From Franconibacter pulveris DSM 19144 (lineage in GTDB: Bacteria; Pseudomonadota; Gammaproteobacteria; Enterobacterales; Enterobacteriaceae), in the NCBI GenBank assembly GCA_000621185.1, contig KK211223.1:145077-209076 (forward strand): a stretch of 64,000 bases of DNA. The letters run 5' to 3'. How positions within the stretch are numbered: position 1 is the first letter of the stretch; every line of letters starts with the position of its first letter. Shown piece after piece: positions 19,814 through 30,191 of the stretch. The notes beneath the pieces were generated by a model, which searched no databases, had not been told where the DNA came from, and saw nothing but the letters and a program-made list of their open reading frames with translations. The position numbers and the translations under genes were made by a program.

Positions 19814-21448
19814 ATGCCGTGGCAAACGCATACCGTATTTAACCAACCCATTCCCTTAAATAACAGCAACTTCTTTTTATCCGACGCCGCGTTGCGCGAG
19901 GCGGTAAACCGCGAAGGCGCAGGGTGGGATGCCGAGCTGCTCGCCAGCATCGGCCAGCAGCTCGGCACGGCGGAATCGCTGGAGCTGGGGCGGCTGGCGA
20001 ATGCCAACCCGCCGGAGCTGCTGCGCTATGACGCCAGCGGCGCGCGGTTGGATGATGTACGTTTTCATCCCGCCTGGCACTTGCTTATGCAGGGGCTATG
20101 CGCCAACCGGGTGCATAACCTTCCCTGGCAGGAGGAGGCGCGTCACGGCTCGTTTGTCGCCCGCGCCGCGCGCTTTGTGCTGCATGCGCAGGTAGAGGCG
20201 GGTACGCTTTGCCCCATCACCATGACGTTCGCCGCCACGCCTTTGCTGCAAAGCGCGCTGCCTGCGCCGTTTCAGGACTGGCTAAAGCCGTTGCTGAGCG
20301 ACCGTTACGATGCCCACCTGCAGCCTGGCGCGCAGAAGCGCGGCCTGCTGATTGGCATGGGCATGACGGAAAAACAGGGCGGTTCGGACGTGCTCAGCAA
20401 CACCACCAGGGCGGAGCCGCTGGCGCAGCCGGGGCCGGGAGAAGCTTACCGGCTGGTGGGGCATAAATGGTTTTTCTCGGTGCCGCAGAGCGACGCGCAT
20501 CTGGTGCTGGCGCAGGCGAAAGGCGGGCTCTCCTGCTTTTTCGTCCCCCGCTTTTTACCGGACGGCCAGCGCAACGCGGTGCGACTTGAGCGGCTGAAAG
20601 AGAAGCTTGGCAACCGCTCCAACGCCAGCAGCGAAGCGGAGTTTTTTGACGCCGCCGGTTGGCTGGTGGGCGAGGAGGGAGAAGGGGTCAGGCAGATCCT
20701 GAAGATGGGCGGCATGACCCGCTTTGACTGTGCGCTGGGCAGCCACGGCCTGATGCGTCGGGCGTTGTCGGTGGCGCTTTATCACGCCCACCAGCGGCAG
20801 GCGTTCGGCAAAAACCTGATTGAACAGCCGCTGATGCGCCAGGTGCTGGGACGAATGGCGCTGCAGCTTGAAGGGCAAACGGCGCTGCTGTTTCGCCTGG
20901 CGGGCGCATGGGAGAAGCGCGGCGACGAGCGGGACACGGCGTTTTGCCGTCTCTTTACGCCAGCGGCGAAATACGCGGTCTGTAAAGGCGGCATTCCTTT
21001 CGTCGCCGAAGCGATGGAGGTGCTGGGCGGTATCGGCTATTGCGAAGAAAACGAGCTGCCGCGTCTTTACCGTGAGATGCCGGTCAACAGCATCTGGGAA
21101 GGCTCCGGCAATATTATGTGTCTTGACGTGCTGCGCGTGCTTTCGCGCCACGCAGGGACGATGGAGATGCTGCACGCGGAGTTTGATGAAGTGAAAGGAC
21201 GCAATCGCCATTTCGATCGCGCCTGGCGGCAGCTTCAGCAGCAGTTGCGTAAGCCGCAGGAGGCTGCCGCAAGGTTATTGACGGAGCAACTGTACGCGCT
21301 TGCCGTCGGCGCACAGTTACTCCGACACGTCACACCGCCGATGGCCGAAGCCTGGTGCCAGATGGCGCTCGATGCCCGCGGCGGCAGCCAGCTTTCAGAA
21401 TCGGTTCTGAACGATGTGCTGCTGCGCGCCACCGGCGGGGCGGGGTAA
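19814..21448 (+). CDS. aidB: Alkylation-response acyl-CoA dehydrogenase homolog AidB
   Basis: AidB is a flavoprotein with the acyl-CoA dehydrogenase fold; in E. coli it is induced by Ada, binds DNA and reduces alkylation damage. The start at 19814 follows GGAGGGAG and gives 544 residues (E. coli 541) and the N-terminus MPWQTHTVFNQPIPLNN. FAD-site motifs GMGMTEKQGGSD, RFDCALGSHGLMRRAL and YREMPVNSIWEGSGN are present, followed by the C-terminal DNA-binding domain (about 445-544). The stop directly abuts the stop of the opposite-strand chemoreceptor gene. Confidence 0.96.
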   Translation: MPWQTHTVFNQPIPLNNSNFFLSDAALREAVNREGAGWDAELLASIGQQLGTAESLELGRLANANPPELLRYDASGARLDDVRFHPAWHLLMQGLCANRVHNLPWQEEARHGSFVARAARFVLHAQVEAGTLCPITMTFAATPLLQSALPAPFQDWLKPLLSDRYDAHLQPGAQKRGLLIGMGMTEKQGGSDVLSNTTRAEPLAQPGPGEAYRLVGHKWFFSVPQSDAHLVLAQAKGGLSCFFVPRFLPDGQRNAVRLERLKEKLGNRSNASSEAEFFDAAGWLVGEEGEGVRQILKMGGMTRFDCALGSHGLMRRALSVALYHAHQRQAFGKNLIEQPLMRQVLGRMALQLEGQTALLFRLAGAWEKRGDERDTAFCRLFTPAAKYAVCKGGIPFVAEAMEVLGGIGYCEENELPRLYREMPVNSIWEGSGNIMCLDVLRVLSRHAGTMEMLHAEFDEVKGRNRHFDRAWRQLQQQLRKPQEAAARLLTEQLYALAVGAQLLRHVTPPMAEAWCQMALDARGGSQLSESVLNDVLLRATGGAG

Positions 21449-23380
21449 TTACCCTTTCAGATGGAAAAGGCTTACCAGCTCGTTGAGATGATGCCCTTTC
21501 TCCCGTAGCGACTGCGCCGTCTGTTCGCTGCGGGAGACCCGTCCGGCATTGATGTGCGTCGCTTCGCCAATCTGCGCCATGGCGATATTGACCTGGCCGA
21601 TACCCGCGGATTGCTCGTGAGAGGCGTGACTTATCTCTGTCACCAGTTGGTTTATCTGATCGATGCGGCCAATAATGACCTCCATCGCCTGGCGCGTCTG
21701 CTCAGACAGCTGGTGCCCTTCGCTCACTTTGCCAAGCGTGTCGCTGATAAGCTCATCAATCTCTTTTACCGCGTTGGCGCTGCGCGCCGCCAGCGCGCGG
21801 ACTTCCTGCGCGACGACCGCAAAGCCTTTGCCATGTTCACCCGCGCGGGCGGCTTCAACGGCGGCATTCAACGCCAGGATGTTAGTCTGGAACGCGATGG
21901 ATTCGATAACCTGCGTGATATCGGCGATGCGCTGCGACGCAACGCGGATTGCGTCCATCGTCACCACGGCATTGCCAACGGTTTCACCCCCCTCATGCAC
22001 CGCGTGGGAGGCCTCTTTCACCAGGCTCTGCGTCTGCGCCATAGTGGCCGCATTCTGCTGCACGGTGGCCGCCAGCTGCTCCATGCTGGCGGAGGTCTCT
22101 TCCACGCTGCTCGCCTGCTTGTTGATTTGCTCGCTGATCTCTCCGCTGTCGGCGGCAAGGGCGGTTGTGCCCTGACGGATATCGCCAGCGGCGTCGCGCA
22201 CTTTACTCACAATCTCCTGCAAACCGTTGCCGATGCCGTTCAGCGCATGAATAAGCTGGCCGACTTCATCATGCCTGTCGGTCTGAATAGCCGAGCGTAA
22301 ATCGCCCGCTGCGTACTGCTGCGCCAGCGCTATCGCTTCACGCAGCGGCGCCGTCAACAGGCGGCGCGTCATCCAGACAAAGACGGCGGCAAAGAGAAGA
22401 GAAATGATGATGCCGGCCGCCAGGAACTGGTTGCGCAGCGTGGTGACGTTCGCCAGCAGCACCGCTTTATCCGCTTCGCCGACGATAATCCAGTTCCAGC
22501 CGGGCAGGCGGGTAAAGCTCATCAACACCTTACGGCCCTGGGCGTTTTCCCGCTCCAGCGTGCCTGAGTCCGTTTTCAGCAGCGTTTGCTGGATGGCGTC
22601 CGGCCACTGTGGAAGCTGGCCTTCCTGTTTGCTGTGGAACAGAAACTGGCCGTAGTTTTTGCCGGCTGCGCCATTCAGCACATAGAAATGACCGCTGTCG
22701 CCCAGGCGGCGGCTAAGGATTTTTTCGCGCATCACTTGCCAGGAGACGGTGATATCCACGCCGACAAACAAAATGGCGATAACCTCGCCGCTGGCGTCTT
22801 TAACGGGCTGATATTGAGTGATGTAACGCTTGCCAAACAGGTAGGCCAGACCGCGATACGTCTCGCCGTGGGCGATGGCGGCGAAGGCGGGGCTTTCGCG
22901 GTCGAGCTGCGTGCCGATAGCGCGATCACCGTTTTCTTTACGTAGCGAAGTCGCTACGCGCACGAAATCATCGCCGCTGCGGACGAACAGCGTGGCGATA
23001 GCGCCGGTGCGGGCGAGAAAATCATCGGGCAGCGCGTTGTTTTCATGCAGCGAAACGTCGCCGCCTTTCAGCATCGGCACGCGAATGCCGTTAATGGTCT
23101 GCGGCTGGCTGGCGTCACGGGTAAGAGGCTGCGGCAGAAAGCTGTTGAACAGCGTGGTGTAGCTCGCCACTTCGGCGTTCAGGCTGCTGTCGAACATCTG
23201 CACCATATCCACCACGCTGGTGGCCTGATTATGTAAGTCCTCGACGGCCAGCGCTTCAAGCTGCTGGCTGGCTTTATGGCTTAGGGCGAGCGTAAAAAGC
23301 AAAAAAAGCAGGGCGACGGCAAGACCGGTCAGCAAGGAGAGCTTCGCGCCAAGCCCCCAGCGGCGAAAAAAAAGTGTCAT
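21449..23380 (-). CDS. Methyl-accepting chemotaxis protein with Cache sensor
   Basis: A 643-residue chemoreceptor. TM1 is at about 14-32. A large periplasmic Cache_3-Cache_2 type sensor (about 34-320) has the signature [11 protein letters not shown] and later [14 protein letters not shown]2 is at about 325-345, followed by HAMP and the signalling domain with the hairpin-tip core containing [25 protein letters not shown]. It ends VSLFHLKG with no NWETF tail, so it cannot tether CheR itself. The ligand is unknown. A sigma-28-like promoter lies just upstream. It has no counterpart between aidB and yjfN in E. coli, so it is probably an insertion. Confidence 0.95.
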   Translation of the reverse strand: MTLFFRRWGLGAKLSLLTGLAVALLFLLFTLALSHKASQQLEALAVEDLHNQATSVVDMVQMFDSSLNAEVASYTTLFNSFLPQPLTRDASQPQTINGIRVPMLKGGDVSLHENNALPDDFLARTGAIATLFVRSGDDFVRVATSLRKENGDRAIGTQLDRESPAFAAIAHGETYRGLAYLFGKRYITQYQPVKDASGEVIAILFVGVDITVSWQVMREKILSRRLGDSGHFYVLNGAAGKNYGQFLFHSKQEGQLPQWPDAIQQTLLKTDSGTLERENAQGRKVLMSFTRLPGWNWIIVGEADKAVLLANVTTLRNQFLAAGIIISLLFAAVFVWMTRRLLTAPLREAIALAQQYAAGDLRSAIQTDRHDEVGQLIHALNGIGNGLQEIVSKVRDAAGDIRQGTTALAADSGEISEQINKQASSVEETSASMEQLAATVQQNAATMAQTQSLVKEASHAVHEGGETVGNAVVTMDAIRVASQRIADITQVIESIAFQTNILALNAAVEAARAGEHGKGFAVVAQEVRALAARSANAVKEIDELISDTLGKVSEGHQLSEQTRQAMEVIIGRIDQINQLVTEISHASHEQSAGIGQVNIAMAQIGEATHINAGRVSRSEQTAQSLREKGHHLNELVSLFHLKG

Positions 23381-23414
23381 AAACGAGCCTGTAGAAAGTT
23401 AGGGGTTGGCTCGT

Positions 23415-23441
23415 TCAACGGCAGCAGATGACGAATATTTA
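23415..23441 (-). promoter_or_regulatory. Candidate sigma-28 (FliA) promoter
   Basis: Read on the minus strand: TAAATATT (-35), exactly 11 bases, GCCGTTGA (-10). It matches 12 of 16 positions of TAAAGTTT-N11-GCCGATAA and ends 35 bases before the chemoreceptor start at 23380. Confidence 0.6.
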
Positions 23442-23531
23442 TTACTCAAATGTAACCATTTATTTCTATGAATAATGATTTAGATCATGGCGAGCGGTAT
23501 AAATCGCCAGTTCATGGCGAAAATAACACCG

Positions 23532-23807
23532 TCAGGCATAGATAATCGCCTGCACCTGCCAGCTGTCGGCGCGGGTGGTTTCATGCATCTGCACGATGCG
23601 GTAGTAGGAGGCGCCCTGTTCGTCCGCTTTCCAGGCGATAATGCGCTCGACCTCTTGCGGGCTGCCAACGACCTCGCTCACCGAAATGGTGCCGATTTCG
23701 TTAAGCCCGGTTACGCGGTCAGCGCTGGCGTTTTCCGCCGACTGGGCAGAGGTGGTGATAAGCCCTACGGAAAGCAGCAGGGAGGTCAAAGCAAGCGATT
23801 GTTTCAT
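23532..23807 (-). CDS. yjfN: Periplasmic DUF1471 protein YjfN
   Basis: A 91-residue secreted protein of the YhcN/BhsA (DUF1471) family. Residues 1-24 form a signal peptide (cut after SAQSA). The DUF1471 core shows LNEIGTISVSEV, ADEQGASYYRIV and the C-terminal VQAIIYA. E. coli YjfN has been described as an activator of the periplasmic protease DegP; that role here is inferred. Start 23807 was preferred over 23813 because it gives the E. coli length and sits well behind GAGGAG. Confidence 0.9.
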   Translation of the reverse strand: MKQSLALTSLLLSVGLITTSAQSAENASADRVTGLNEIGTISVSEVVGSPQEVERIIAWKADEQGASYYRIVQMHETTRADSWQVQAIIYA

Positions 23808-23951
23808 TATCATCGTCTCCTCACATTACCCTGTCTGAGCAGGGCGTTCCTTCGCGTTCTGGTCCCGGTCCGTCAGGCTTTACAGGAGATAATTGTGCAC
23901 AAGTAACGATCAACGTACGCAAGGCAGTGTAAATTTGCTTAATTACCGTTG

Positions 23952-24266
23952 TTATGGCGCTTTACGAAACAGTATCGCCTGGCCATACCAACGGCCTGGT
24001 ACGACGGTTTCGTCGTTCACCAACACCTGATAGTAATCGGCTTTTGCCGCCGCGGCTTTTGCACGCAACTCTCGCAGGCTGTCATCAGGCGAACCGCGTT
24101 CAAGCGAGGTGACGGTGCCGATTTTCACCAGTCCCTGCGTTTGATTACGCTGAATCTCCTGCGGCTGGTCAGCCACCGGCGGAGGAGGTTGGGGCGTGCC
24201 CTGTAAGGTACTGCATGCGCTCAGCGTAAAAACCAGCAAAAGGGGAGCGATTCGTTGCATTATCAT
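23952..24266 (-). CDS. bsmA: Biofilm and peroxide-stress lipoprotein BsmA (YjfO)
   Basis: A DUF1471-family lipoprotein of 104 residues. The N-terminal signal ends in the lipobox LSAC, so Cys18 is the probable lipidated residue. The mature part has a Pro-rich linker (TPQPPPPV) and a DUF1471 core with LVKIGTVTSLERGSPDD, AAKADYYQVLV and YGQAILFRK. In E. coli it affects biofilm formation and peroxide and acid tolerance. The start at 24260 is also possible; yjfN has the same ATGATAATG start arrangement. It is divergent from yjfP. Confidence 0.9.
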   Translation of the reverse strand: MIMQRIAPLLLVFTLSACSTLQGTPQPPPPVADQPQEIQRNQTQGLVKIGTVTSLERGSPDDSLRELRAKAAAAKADYYQVLVNDETVVPGRWYGQAILFRKAP

Positions 24267-24437
24267 TTCTCTTTACCTCATAGCCTCAGTGTAGTTGGGG
24301 ATAAACAGAAAGTATGAGGGAGGTTCCCGTTCTGTTATCTCAGGCGCGCTTTTCGGGTGAGCGGATGCCAAAAGCGTAATGTACATCTCAACCTGCCGCC
24401 TGATTGACAAGGCGGTTTTACAGAACAAAAAACGTCC

Positions 24438-24454
24438 ATATATGCATATATAGT
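24438..24454. promoter_or_regulatory. Palindrome at the yjfP promoter
   Basis: A perfect 14-bp palindrome, ATATATGCATATAT (24438-24451), overlaps a -10-like TATAGT (24449-24454) just upstream of yjfP. It may be only an AT-rich promoter or a repressor site. Confidence 0.35.
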
Positions 24455-24474
24455 ACGCAAGGGGCTTACTCGCG

Positions 24475-25200
24475 ATGATTGAAATCACAACAGACAGGCT
24501 GTGCGAAGGCGAAGTCCTTCATGCCTTTCCGGCAGGGCAGCGATACACGCCTTTACCTACGGTGCTGTTTTATCACGGCTTTGCCTCATCCAAAACGGTC
24601 TACAGCTATTTCGCCGTCGCGCTGGCGCAGGTCGGTTTTCGCGTGGTCATGCCGGACGCGCCAGAACATGGCGCGCGGTTCAACGGCGATGCGGCAGGCC
24701 GTTCGCAGCGTTTCTGGCCTATCCTGCATGGCAACCTCGCGGAATATCCGGCGCTGCGGGACGCTTTGTTCGCTGCCAATCTGGTAGAGGAAGGGCGGCT
24801 GGCGGTGGGCGGCGCTTCCATGGGCGGCATGACGGCGTTGGGCATCATGGGACGTCATGCCGAGGTGCGCTGCGTAGCTTCGCTGATGGGGTCGGGCTAT
24901 TACAGTTCGCTTGCAAAAACGCTGTTCCCGCCGCCGGAAGCGTTCGACAGCGTGCTGGCGCCGCTTGCTCCTTATGAGGCGGGGCGGCAACTGGCGAACC
25001 TTGCCGATCGGCCGCTTTTTTTATGGCATGGTGAAGCCGATGACGTGGTGCCTGCGGTTGAGAGTTTCCGCCTGCAGCATGCGCTGGCGCGCGAGGAACT
25101 GAATAAAAATTTAACTTGCGTATGGGAGGCGGGCGTTAAGCATCGCATCACGCCGCTGGCGCTGGAGTCCGCCACGCGCTTTTTCACTGCGCATTTATAA
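24475..25200 (+). CDS. yjfP: Carboxylesterase YjfP
   Basis: A cytoplasmic alpha/beta hydrolase of 241 residues. The nucleophile elbow is GGASMGG (Ser at about residue 115). The acid is probably Asp in HGEADDVV, and the catalytic His is in VKHRITPLALE. YHGFASSKT is the oxyanion region. E. coli YjfP hydrolyses short acyl esters and has been reported to act on acylated sugars; the natural substrate is uncertain. It reads divergently from bsmA and converges on the yjfY-like gene. Confidence 0.92.
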   Translation: MIEITTDRLCEGEVLHAFPAGQRYTPLPTVLFYHGFASSKTVYSYFAVALAQVGFRVVMPDAPEHGARFNGDAAGRSQRFWPILHGNLAEYPALRDALFAANLVEEGRLAVGGASMGGMTALGIMGRHAEVRCVASLMGSGYYSSLAKTLFPPPEAFDSVLAPLAPYEAGRQLANLADRPLFLWHGEADDVVPAVESFRLQHALAREELNKNLTCVWEAGVKHRITPLALESATRFFTAHL

Positions 25201-25203
25201 ACA

Positions 25204-25227
25204 GAAAAAAGCCCCCGGAACGGGGGC
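25204..25227 (-). terminator. Terminator for the yjfY-like gene
   Basis: GCCCCCG (25211-25217) pairs with CGGGGGC (25221-25227) around GAA. The T tract is on the minus strand (complement of AAAAAA at 25205-25210), so it serves the minus-strand gene; it may also slow readthrough from yjfP. Confidence 0.85.
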
Positions 25228-25309
25228 GGAAAAGGTCTGGCAATTTTCTCGTTGTGGTTATCCTGGTGTAAGTCGATGAATGCCTGTACCCACATTCATC
25301 CTGAATTTA

Positions 25310-25546
25310 TTACCGGATTTGCGGTTCAGCAGGCGGAAGATGCGCCGTCGCGCTGACCACCCCGGTCTCGTTAATTATCATCCGATCCGCCTCGCTGCCG
25401 CCGGCGCGATTATGGTTGATATAAATAACGCCAAGGCTGTGCACATCGTCCATATTTCTGGCCATAGGGCCTTGCATTTCTATGGCTGCGGTTGCGTTTA
25501 CGGCAGGTAAAAGCGCAGCCAGAAGAATCAATGTGAAGGTTTTCAT
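25310..25546 (-). CDS. yjfY: YjfY-like secreted DUF1471 protein, probably frameshifted
   Basis: A 78-residue reading frame with a signal peptide (about 1-22, ending ATAA) and the family motif ARNMDDVHSLGVIYINHN. It lacks the GA-x-YY segment and the terminal strand of DUF1471, both present in YjfN and BsmA nearby. A one-base shift near the CCGGGG run (about 25367-25372) would open another frame to a stop at 25258-25260, giving about 95 residues and ending 31 bases before the hairpin terminator. The start at 25546 follows GTGGAGC; GTG at 25552 is the alternative. Either a recent pseudogene or a sequencing error is likely. Confidence 0.65.
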   Translation of the reverse strand: MKTFTLILLAALLPAVNATAAIEMQGPMARNMDDVHSLGVIYINHNRAGGSEADRMIINETGVVSATAHLPPAEPQIR

Positions 25547-25756
25547 AGGCACGCTCCACTACAGCTAATCAGTTACGTTCGGCTGTTCCTCCTTTCTTAA
25601 TGAACCTTATAAAAAGTGTAACGCCACTTTCTTGTTTAAAAAGCGACCGTTTTTGAACAAGTCGTGCAAAAAACAGCGGCGAAGAGCGGTTAAAGACAGC
25701 AAAACAACACATTAGAAAGCGCCTGAGCGTGGGAGGTAATTATTTGCTCAATTACC

Positions 25757-25785
25757 TTGAGTTTACGAAGGGGCGCAAGTAGAAT
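25757..25785 (+). promoter_or_regulatory. rpsF operon promoter
   Basis: TTGAGT (25757-25762), 17 bases, TAGAAT (25780-25785): a strong sigma-70 promoter 100 bases before rpsF. The region 25553-25756 upstream of it holds no gene that I can see. Confidence 0.85.
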
Positions 25786-25824
25786 GACGCGTCAATTTTT
25801 CAGCCGCCCTTTAACACGTTCCTT

Positions 25825-25859
25825 GCCTCCCCGGGCCGCGGCTGACCCAGACAGGAGGC
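25825..25859 (+). promoter_or_regulatory. S6:S18 autoregulatory leader element
   Basis: In the rpsF leader GCCTCC (25825-25830) pairs with GGAGGC (25854-25859) and encloses a GGG/CCC helix and a CCG trinucleotide at 25831-25833. In enteric bacteria the S6-S18 protein complex binds a bulged CCG motif in this leader, which mimics its 16S rRNA site, and represses translation. The assignment rests on position and the visible pairing. Confidence 0.65.
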
Positions 25860-25866
25860 TGAATAA

Positions 25867-26280
<414 letters not shown>

Positions 26281-26286
26281 TTACTG

Positions 26287-26833
<547 letters not shown>

Positions 26834-26862
26834 TCGGTCACGGTCCATTAATACGACTTTGA

Positions 26863-27324
<462 letters not shown>

Positions 27325-27347
27325 GTTATTATTCATCATTACGTAGA

Positions 27348-27372
27348 AACGCCGGCCTTGCGCCGGCGTTTT
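27348..27372 (+). terminator. Terminator after rplI
   Basis: AACGCCGGC (27348-27356) pairs with GCCGGCGTT (27362-27370) around CTTGC, then TTTT. Confidence 0.93.
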
Positions 27373-27476
27373 GCTTTTAAAGCTAGCTGGCTCCCGCTTT
27401 TGTTCTGGTATGATGGCTATTCTCCCTCCGTTCCTTGATAATAAAATGAAACGCTATTTTATATTTGGAACGTGCC

Positions 27477-28406
27477 ATGGAAACCACGCTTCAGGCCCCT
27501 CTTTTTGCCCGTAAAAATGTCGCTTATGCTGGCGCAACGCTCTGCTGTTTACTGTGGGGAAGCGCTTATCCCGCCATCAAGATCGGTTATGAACTCTTTC
27601 AGATAGCCACTGACGATATCCCGTCGAAGGTTGTCTTCGCAGGCTACCGCTTCCTGTTTGCCGGGCTGTTGCTGTTGCTTTTCGCCCTTGCGCAGCGAAA
27701 ACCTATCGCCAGGCTCAGTTCGCAGCAGTACGGACAGCTGGCCCTGCTGGGCCTCACGCAGACCTCGATTCAGTATGTGTTTTTCTATGTAGGGCTTGCC
27801 TTTACCACCGGCGTGAAGGGCTCGATCATGAACGCCACCGGCACGTTCTTCAGCGTGTTGCTGGCGCATTTTATCTACCAGAACGACAGGCTGAGCTATA
27901 ACAAAACGCTGGGCTGCGTTCTTGGGTTTGCAGGCGTGATGCTGGTGAACTTTACCGATTCGCTGGTGGATTTTCACTTTGTCTGGACGGGCGACGGCTT
28001 CGTGGCGCTGGCGGCGTTTATTCTCTCGGCGGCCACGCTTTACGGGAAACGCATTTCCCAGACTGTCGACCCCACGGTGATGACCGGCTGGCAGCTCGCC
28101 TTTGGCGGCGGCGTGCTGGTGGCGGGCGGCTATCTGACGGGCGGCACGCTGGAGCTGCATAGCGCAAAGGCGGCGGCAGTGCTGGCTTACCTGACGCTGC
28201 TCTCCTCTGTCGCTTTCGCGTTATGGAGCGTGCTGCTCAAGCACAACCGGGTGAGCATGATAGCGCCGTTTAACTTTGTGGTGCCGATTGCAGGCACGGT
28301 GCTCTCCGCCATTTTCCTCGGGGAAAACATTTTCGAAATAAAATATGCCCTCGCGCTGGTGCTGGTTTGCTCGGGGATCTGGTGGGTAAATAAAAGAAGC
28401 GCTTGA
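27477..28406 (+). CDS. EamA (DMT-family) transporter
   Basis: A 309-residue inner-membrane protein with about ten hydrophobic helices in two EamA repeats (about 15-150 and 165-305); the first repeat contains GSAYPAIKIGYE. The family mostly exports metabolites or amino acids; the substrate is unknown. The ATG at 27477 follows GGAAC; TTG at 27465 would add four residues. E. coli has no such gene between rplI and ytfB, as far as I recall, so it belongs to the variable part of this region. Confidence 0.85.
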   Translation: METTLQAPLFARKNVAYAGATLCCLLWGSAYPAIKIGYELFQIATDDIPSKVVFAGYRFLFAGLLLLLFALAQRKPIARLSSQQYGQLALLGLTQTSIQYVFFYVGLAFTTGVKGSIMNATGTFFSVLLAHFIYQNDRLSYNKTLGCVLGFAGVMLVNFTDSLVDFHFVWTGDGFVALAAFILSAATLYGKRISQTVDPTVMTGWQLAFGGGVLVAGGYLTGGTLELHSAKAAAVLAYLTLLSSVAFALWSVLLKHNRVSMIAPFNFVVPIAGTVLSAIFLGENIFEIKYALALVLVCSGIWWVNKRSA

Positions 28407-28413
28407 GGAGAGC

Positions 28414-28441
28414 GCCGGGCAGGGCGGGCTTGCCCGGCTTT
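28414..28441 (+). terminator. Terminator after the EamA gene
   Basis: GCCGGGC (28414-28420) pairs with GCCCGGC (28432-28438), followed by only TTT. It lies between convergent genes. Confidence 0.6.
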
Positions 28442-28448
28442 CAGAGAT

Positions 28449-29069
28449 TTAACGGACGCGAATAAAGCTGCCGTCCGGCTGACGGGTAAACAGCACCTGC
28501 TGGTTCTCGGAAACATCAATAGTCAGGGCCGTCACCACGCCGCTGGCGTTCTGGCGAACCTGCACCATCTGGCCGGTCTGGAGGTTGCTCAGCGGCTTGC
28601 CTTCACCCTCCACTTTCGCCATCGCGTAAATATCTGTCGCGGGAAGATTATGGTCGCGGAACAGCTGCGCCAGCGTTTTGCCCGACTCTACGCGATAGGT
28701 GCGCCACTGCTGATCGATATCATTATTCTTCGGCTGGAAAGGCTGCGACGCCTGATTTTCAGCAGGTGCAGGCTCCTGTACCGGCTGCGGCTCCACGGGC
28801 TGCGTTGTTTGCGGGGCGCTGGCGGGCGGATTGACCAGTTCCGCCTGCATCGGCTCCTGTGAGGAGGAGCGGATATCGAGCTGGGCGTCGCGCGTGACCG
28901 GCCTTGTGGGCTCTTCCGGCGAAGGCCAGAGAAAGCAGATGATAATAACCACGGCGGCAAGAATAATGCCGCGGCGATGTAAGGGCGGCAGCGGATCCAT
29001 AATCCGCAGCCGGTCCGGGGCGTGCCAAATCCGCGCCAGGGTGGGTTTAAAGGCGAATTGTCCAGGCAT
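28449..29069 (-). CDS. ytfB: OapA-like cell-surface and division protein YtfB
   Basis: A 206-residue single-span inner-membrane protein. The cytoplasmic N-terminus (MPGQFAFKPTLARIWHAPD) precedes one helix (about 34-48), a Pro/Glu/Gln-rich periplasmic linker (about 50-115) and a LysM-like OapA domain (about 118-206) with YRVESGKTLAQLFRDHNLPATDIYAM. E. coli YtfB associates with the septum and binds glycans, and affects adhesion and cell division. It is transcribed divergently from fklB and converges on the EamA gene. Confidence 0.93.
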   Translation of the reverse strand: MPGQFAFKPTLARIWHAPDRLRIMDPLPPLHRRGIILAAVVIIICFLWPSPEEPTRPVTRDAQLDIRSSSQEPMQAELVNPPASAPQTTQPVEPQPVQEPAPAENQASQPFQPKNNDIDQQWRTYRVESGKTLAQLFRDHNLPATDIYAMAKVEGEGKPLSNLQTGQMVQVRQNASGVVTALTIDVSENQQVLFTRQPDGSFIRVR

Positions 29070-29308
29070 GCGTTCCTCCCGTGTGTGTCATCGCGCTGTC
29101 GCCTGCGCAAGTGTATCCAGTATAGTTGTCTAACTGCTTGATGCCTGTGGCAATGTCATCTTTCGTGACGTCAGCGCCTTATTGTATACGTCTGCATGTA
29201 TTGTTTCCGTTTCTCCGTAATTTGTCATCTTTCCCACGGAAAGTTTTACCCTGAGTGGCAGGGCTGCTATGCTGCGCGGAATTTTTTCACTTCATGAAAG
29301 GAAAACCC

Positions 29309-29929
29309 ATGACGACCCCTTCTTTTGACACCATCGAGTCGCAAGCAAGTTACGGTATTGGTCTGCAGGTTGGTCAGCAGCTGCGTGAGTCCGGCCTGGA
29401 AGGGCTGATGCCGGAAGCGCTGCTGGCGGGTCTGCGTGACGCGCTGGAAGGGAATCAGCCTGTCGTGCCGGTAGACGTGGTGCATCGCGCGCTGCGTGAA
29501 ATTCATGAACGCGCCGATGCGGTGCGTCGCGAGCGCCAGAAAGCGCTGGCGGTGGAAGGCGAAAAGTATCTGGAAGAGAACCGCCAGCGTGAAGGCGTGA
29601 ACAGCACCGAAACCGGCCTGCAGTTCCGCGTCATTACCCAGGGCGAAGGTCCGATCCCTTCCCGTAAAGATCACGTACGCGTGCACTATACCGGCAAACT
29701 TATCGACGGCACCGTATTCGACAGCTCCGTTGCGCGCGGCGAACCGGCAGAGTTCCCGGTAAGCGGCGTTATCGCTGGCTGGATTGAAGCGCTGACCCTG
29801 ATGCCGGTCGGTTCAAAGTGGGAACTGGCTATCCCGTACAACCTCGCTTACGGCGAGCGCGGCGCGGGCGCTTCTATCCCACCGTTCAGCACGCTGATAT
29901 TCGAAGTGGAATTGCTGGAAATCCTGTAA
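29309..29929 (+). CDS. fklB: Peptidyl-prolyl isomerase FklB (FKBP22)
   Basis: FklB is an FKBP-type cis-trans prolyl isomerase. The start at 29309 follows AAAGGAAAA and gives 206 residues, as in E. coli. The N-terminal helical dimerisation domain (about 1-95) precedes the FKBP domain (about 105-206) with [27 protein letters not shown] and [24 protein letters not shown], which hold the active-site aromatics. An in-frame start at 29255 would add an unlikely 18-residue extension. It ends in a strong terminator. Confidence 0.96.
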   Translation: MTTPSFDTIESQASYGIGLQVGQQLRESGLEGLMPEALLAGLRDALEGNQPVVPVDVVHRALREIHERADAVRRERQKALAVEGEKYLEENRQREGVNSTETGLQFRVITQGEGPIPSRKDHVRVHYTGKLIDGTVFDSSVARGEPAEFPVSGVIAGWIEALTLMPVGSKWELAIPYNLAYGERGAGASIPPFSTLIFEVELLEIL

Positions 29930-29939
29930 AGGAACCCAC

Positions 29940-29963
29940 AACCCCCGCTTCGGCGGGGGTTTT
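29940..29963 (+). terminator. Terminator after fklB
   Basis: AACCCCCGC (29940-29948) pairs with GCGGGGGTT (29953-29961) around TTCG, followed by TTGTTT. Confidence 0.95.
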
Positions 29964-30191
29964 GTTTATAAGACGGTAGAGAAACGCGCAATTATGCTGG
30001 CTACGTTCGCGCCCGTAGTGTTTTTGTGATGCGTTTCGCGGCCTGAAAGTGATTTGACACTCATTTTAAACATATATTTAACATTGCATTTAAAACTCAG
30101 TATTCAACCTTCCGGTTCTTACCTAATATCGAGGATGTTTTGCGAAAGACATCGTCTCTTCAACGCGTATATAGAGGCCAGCAGAGCCTGA

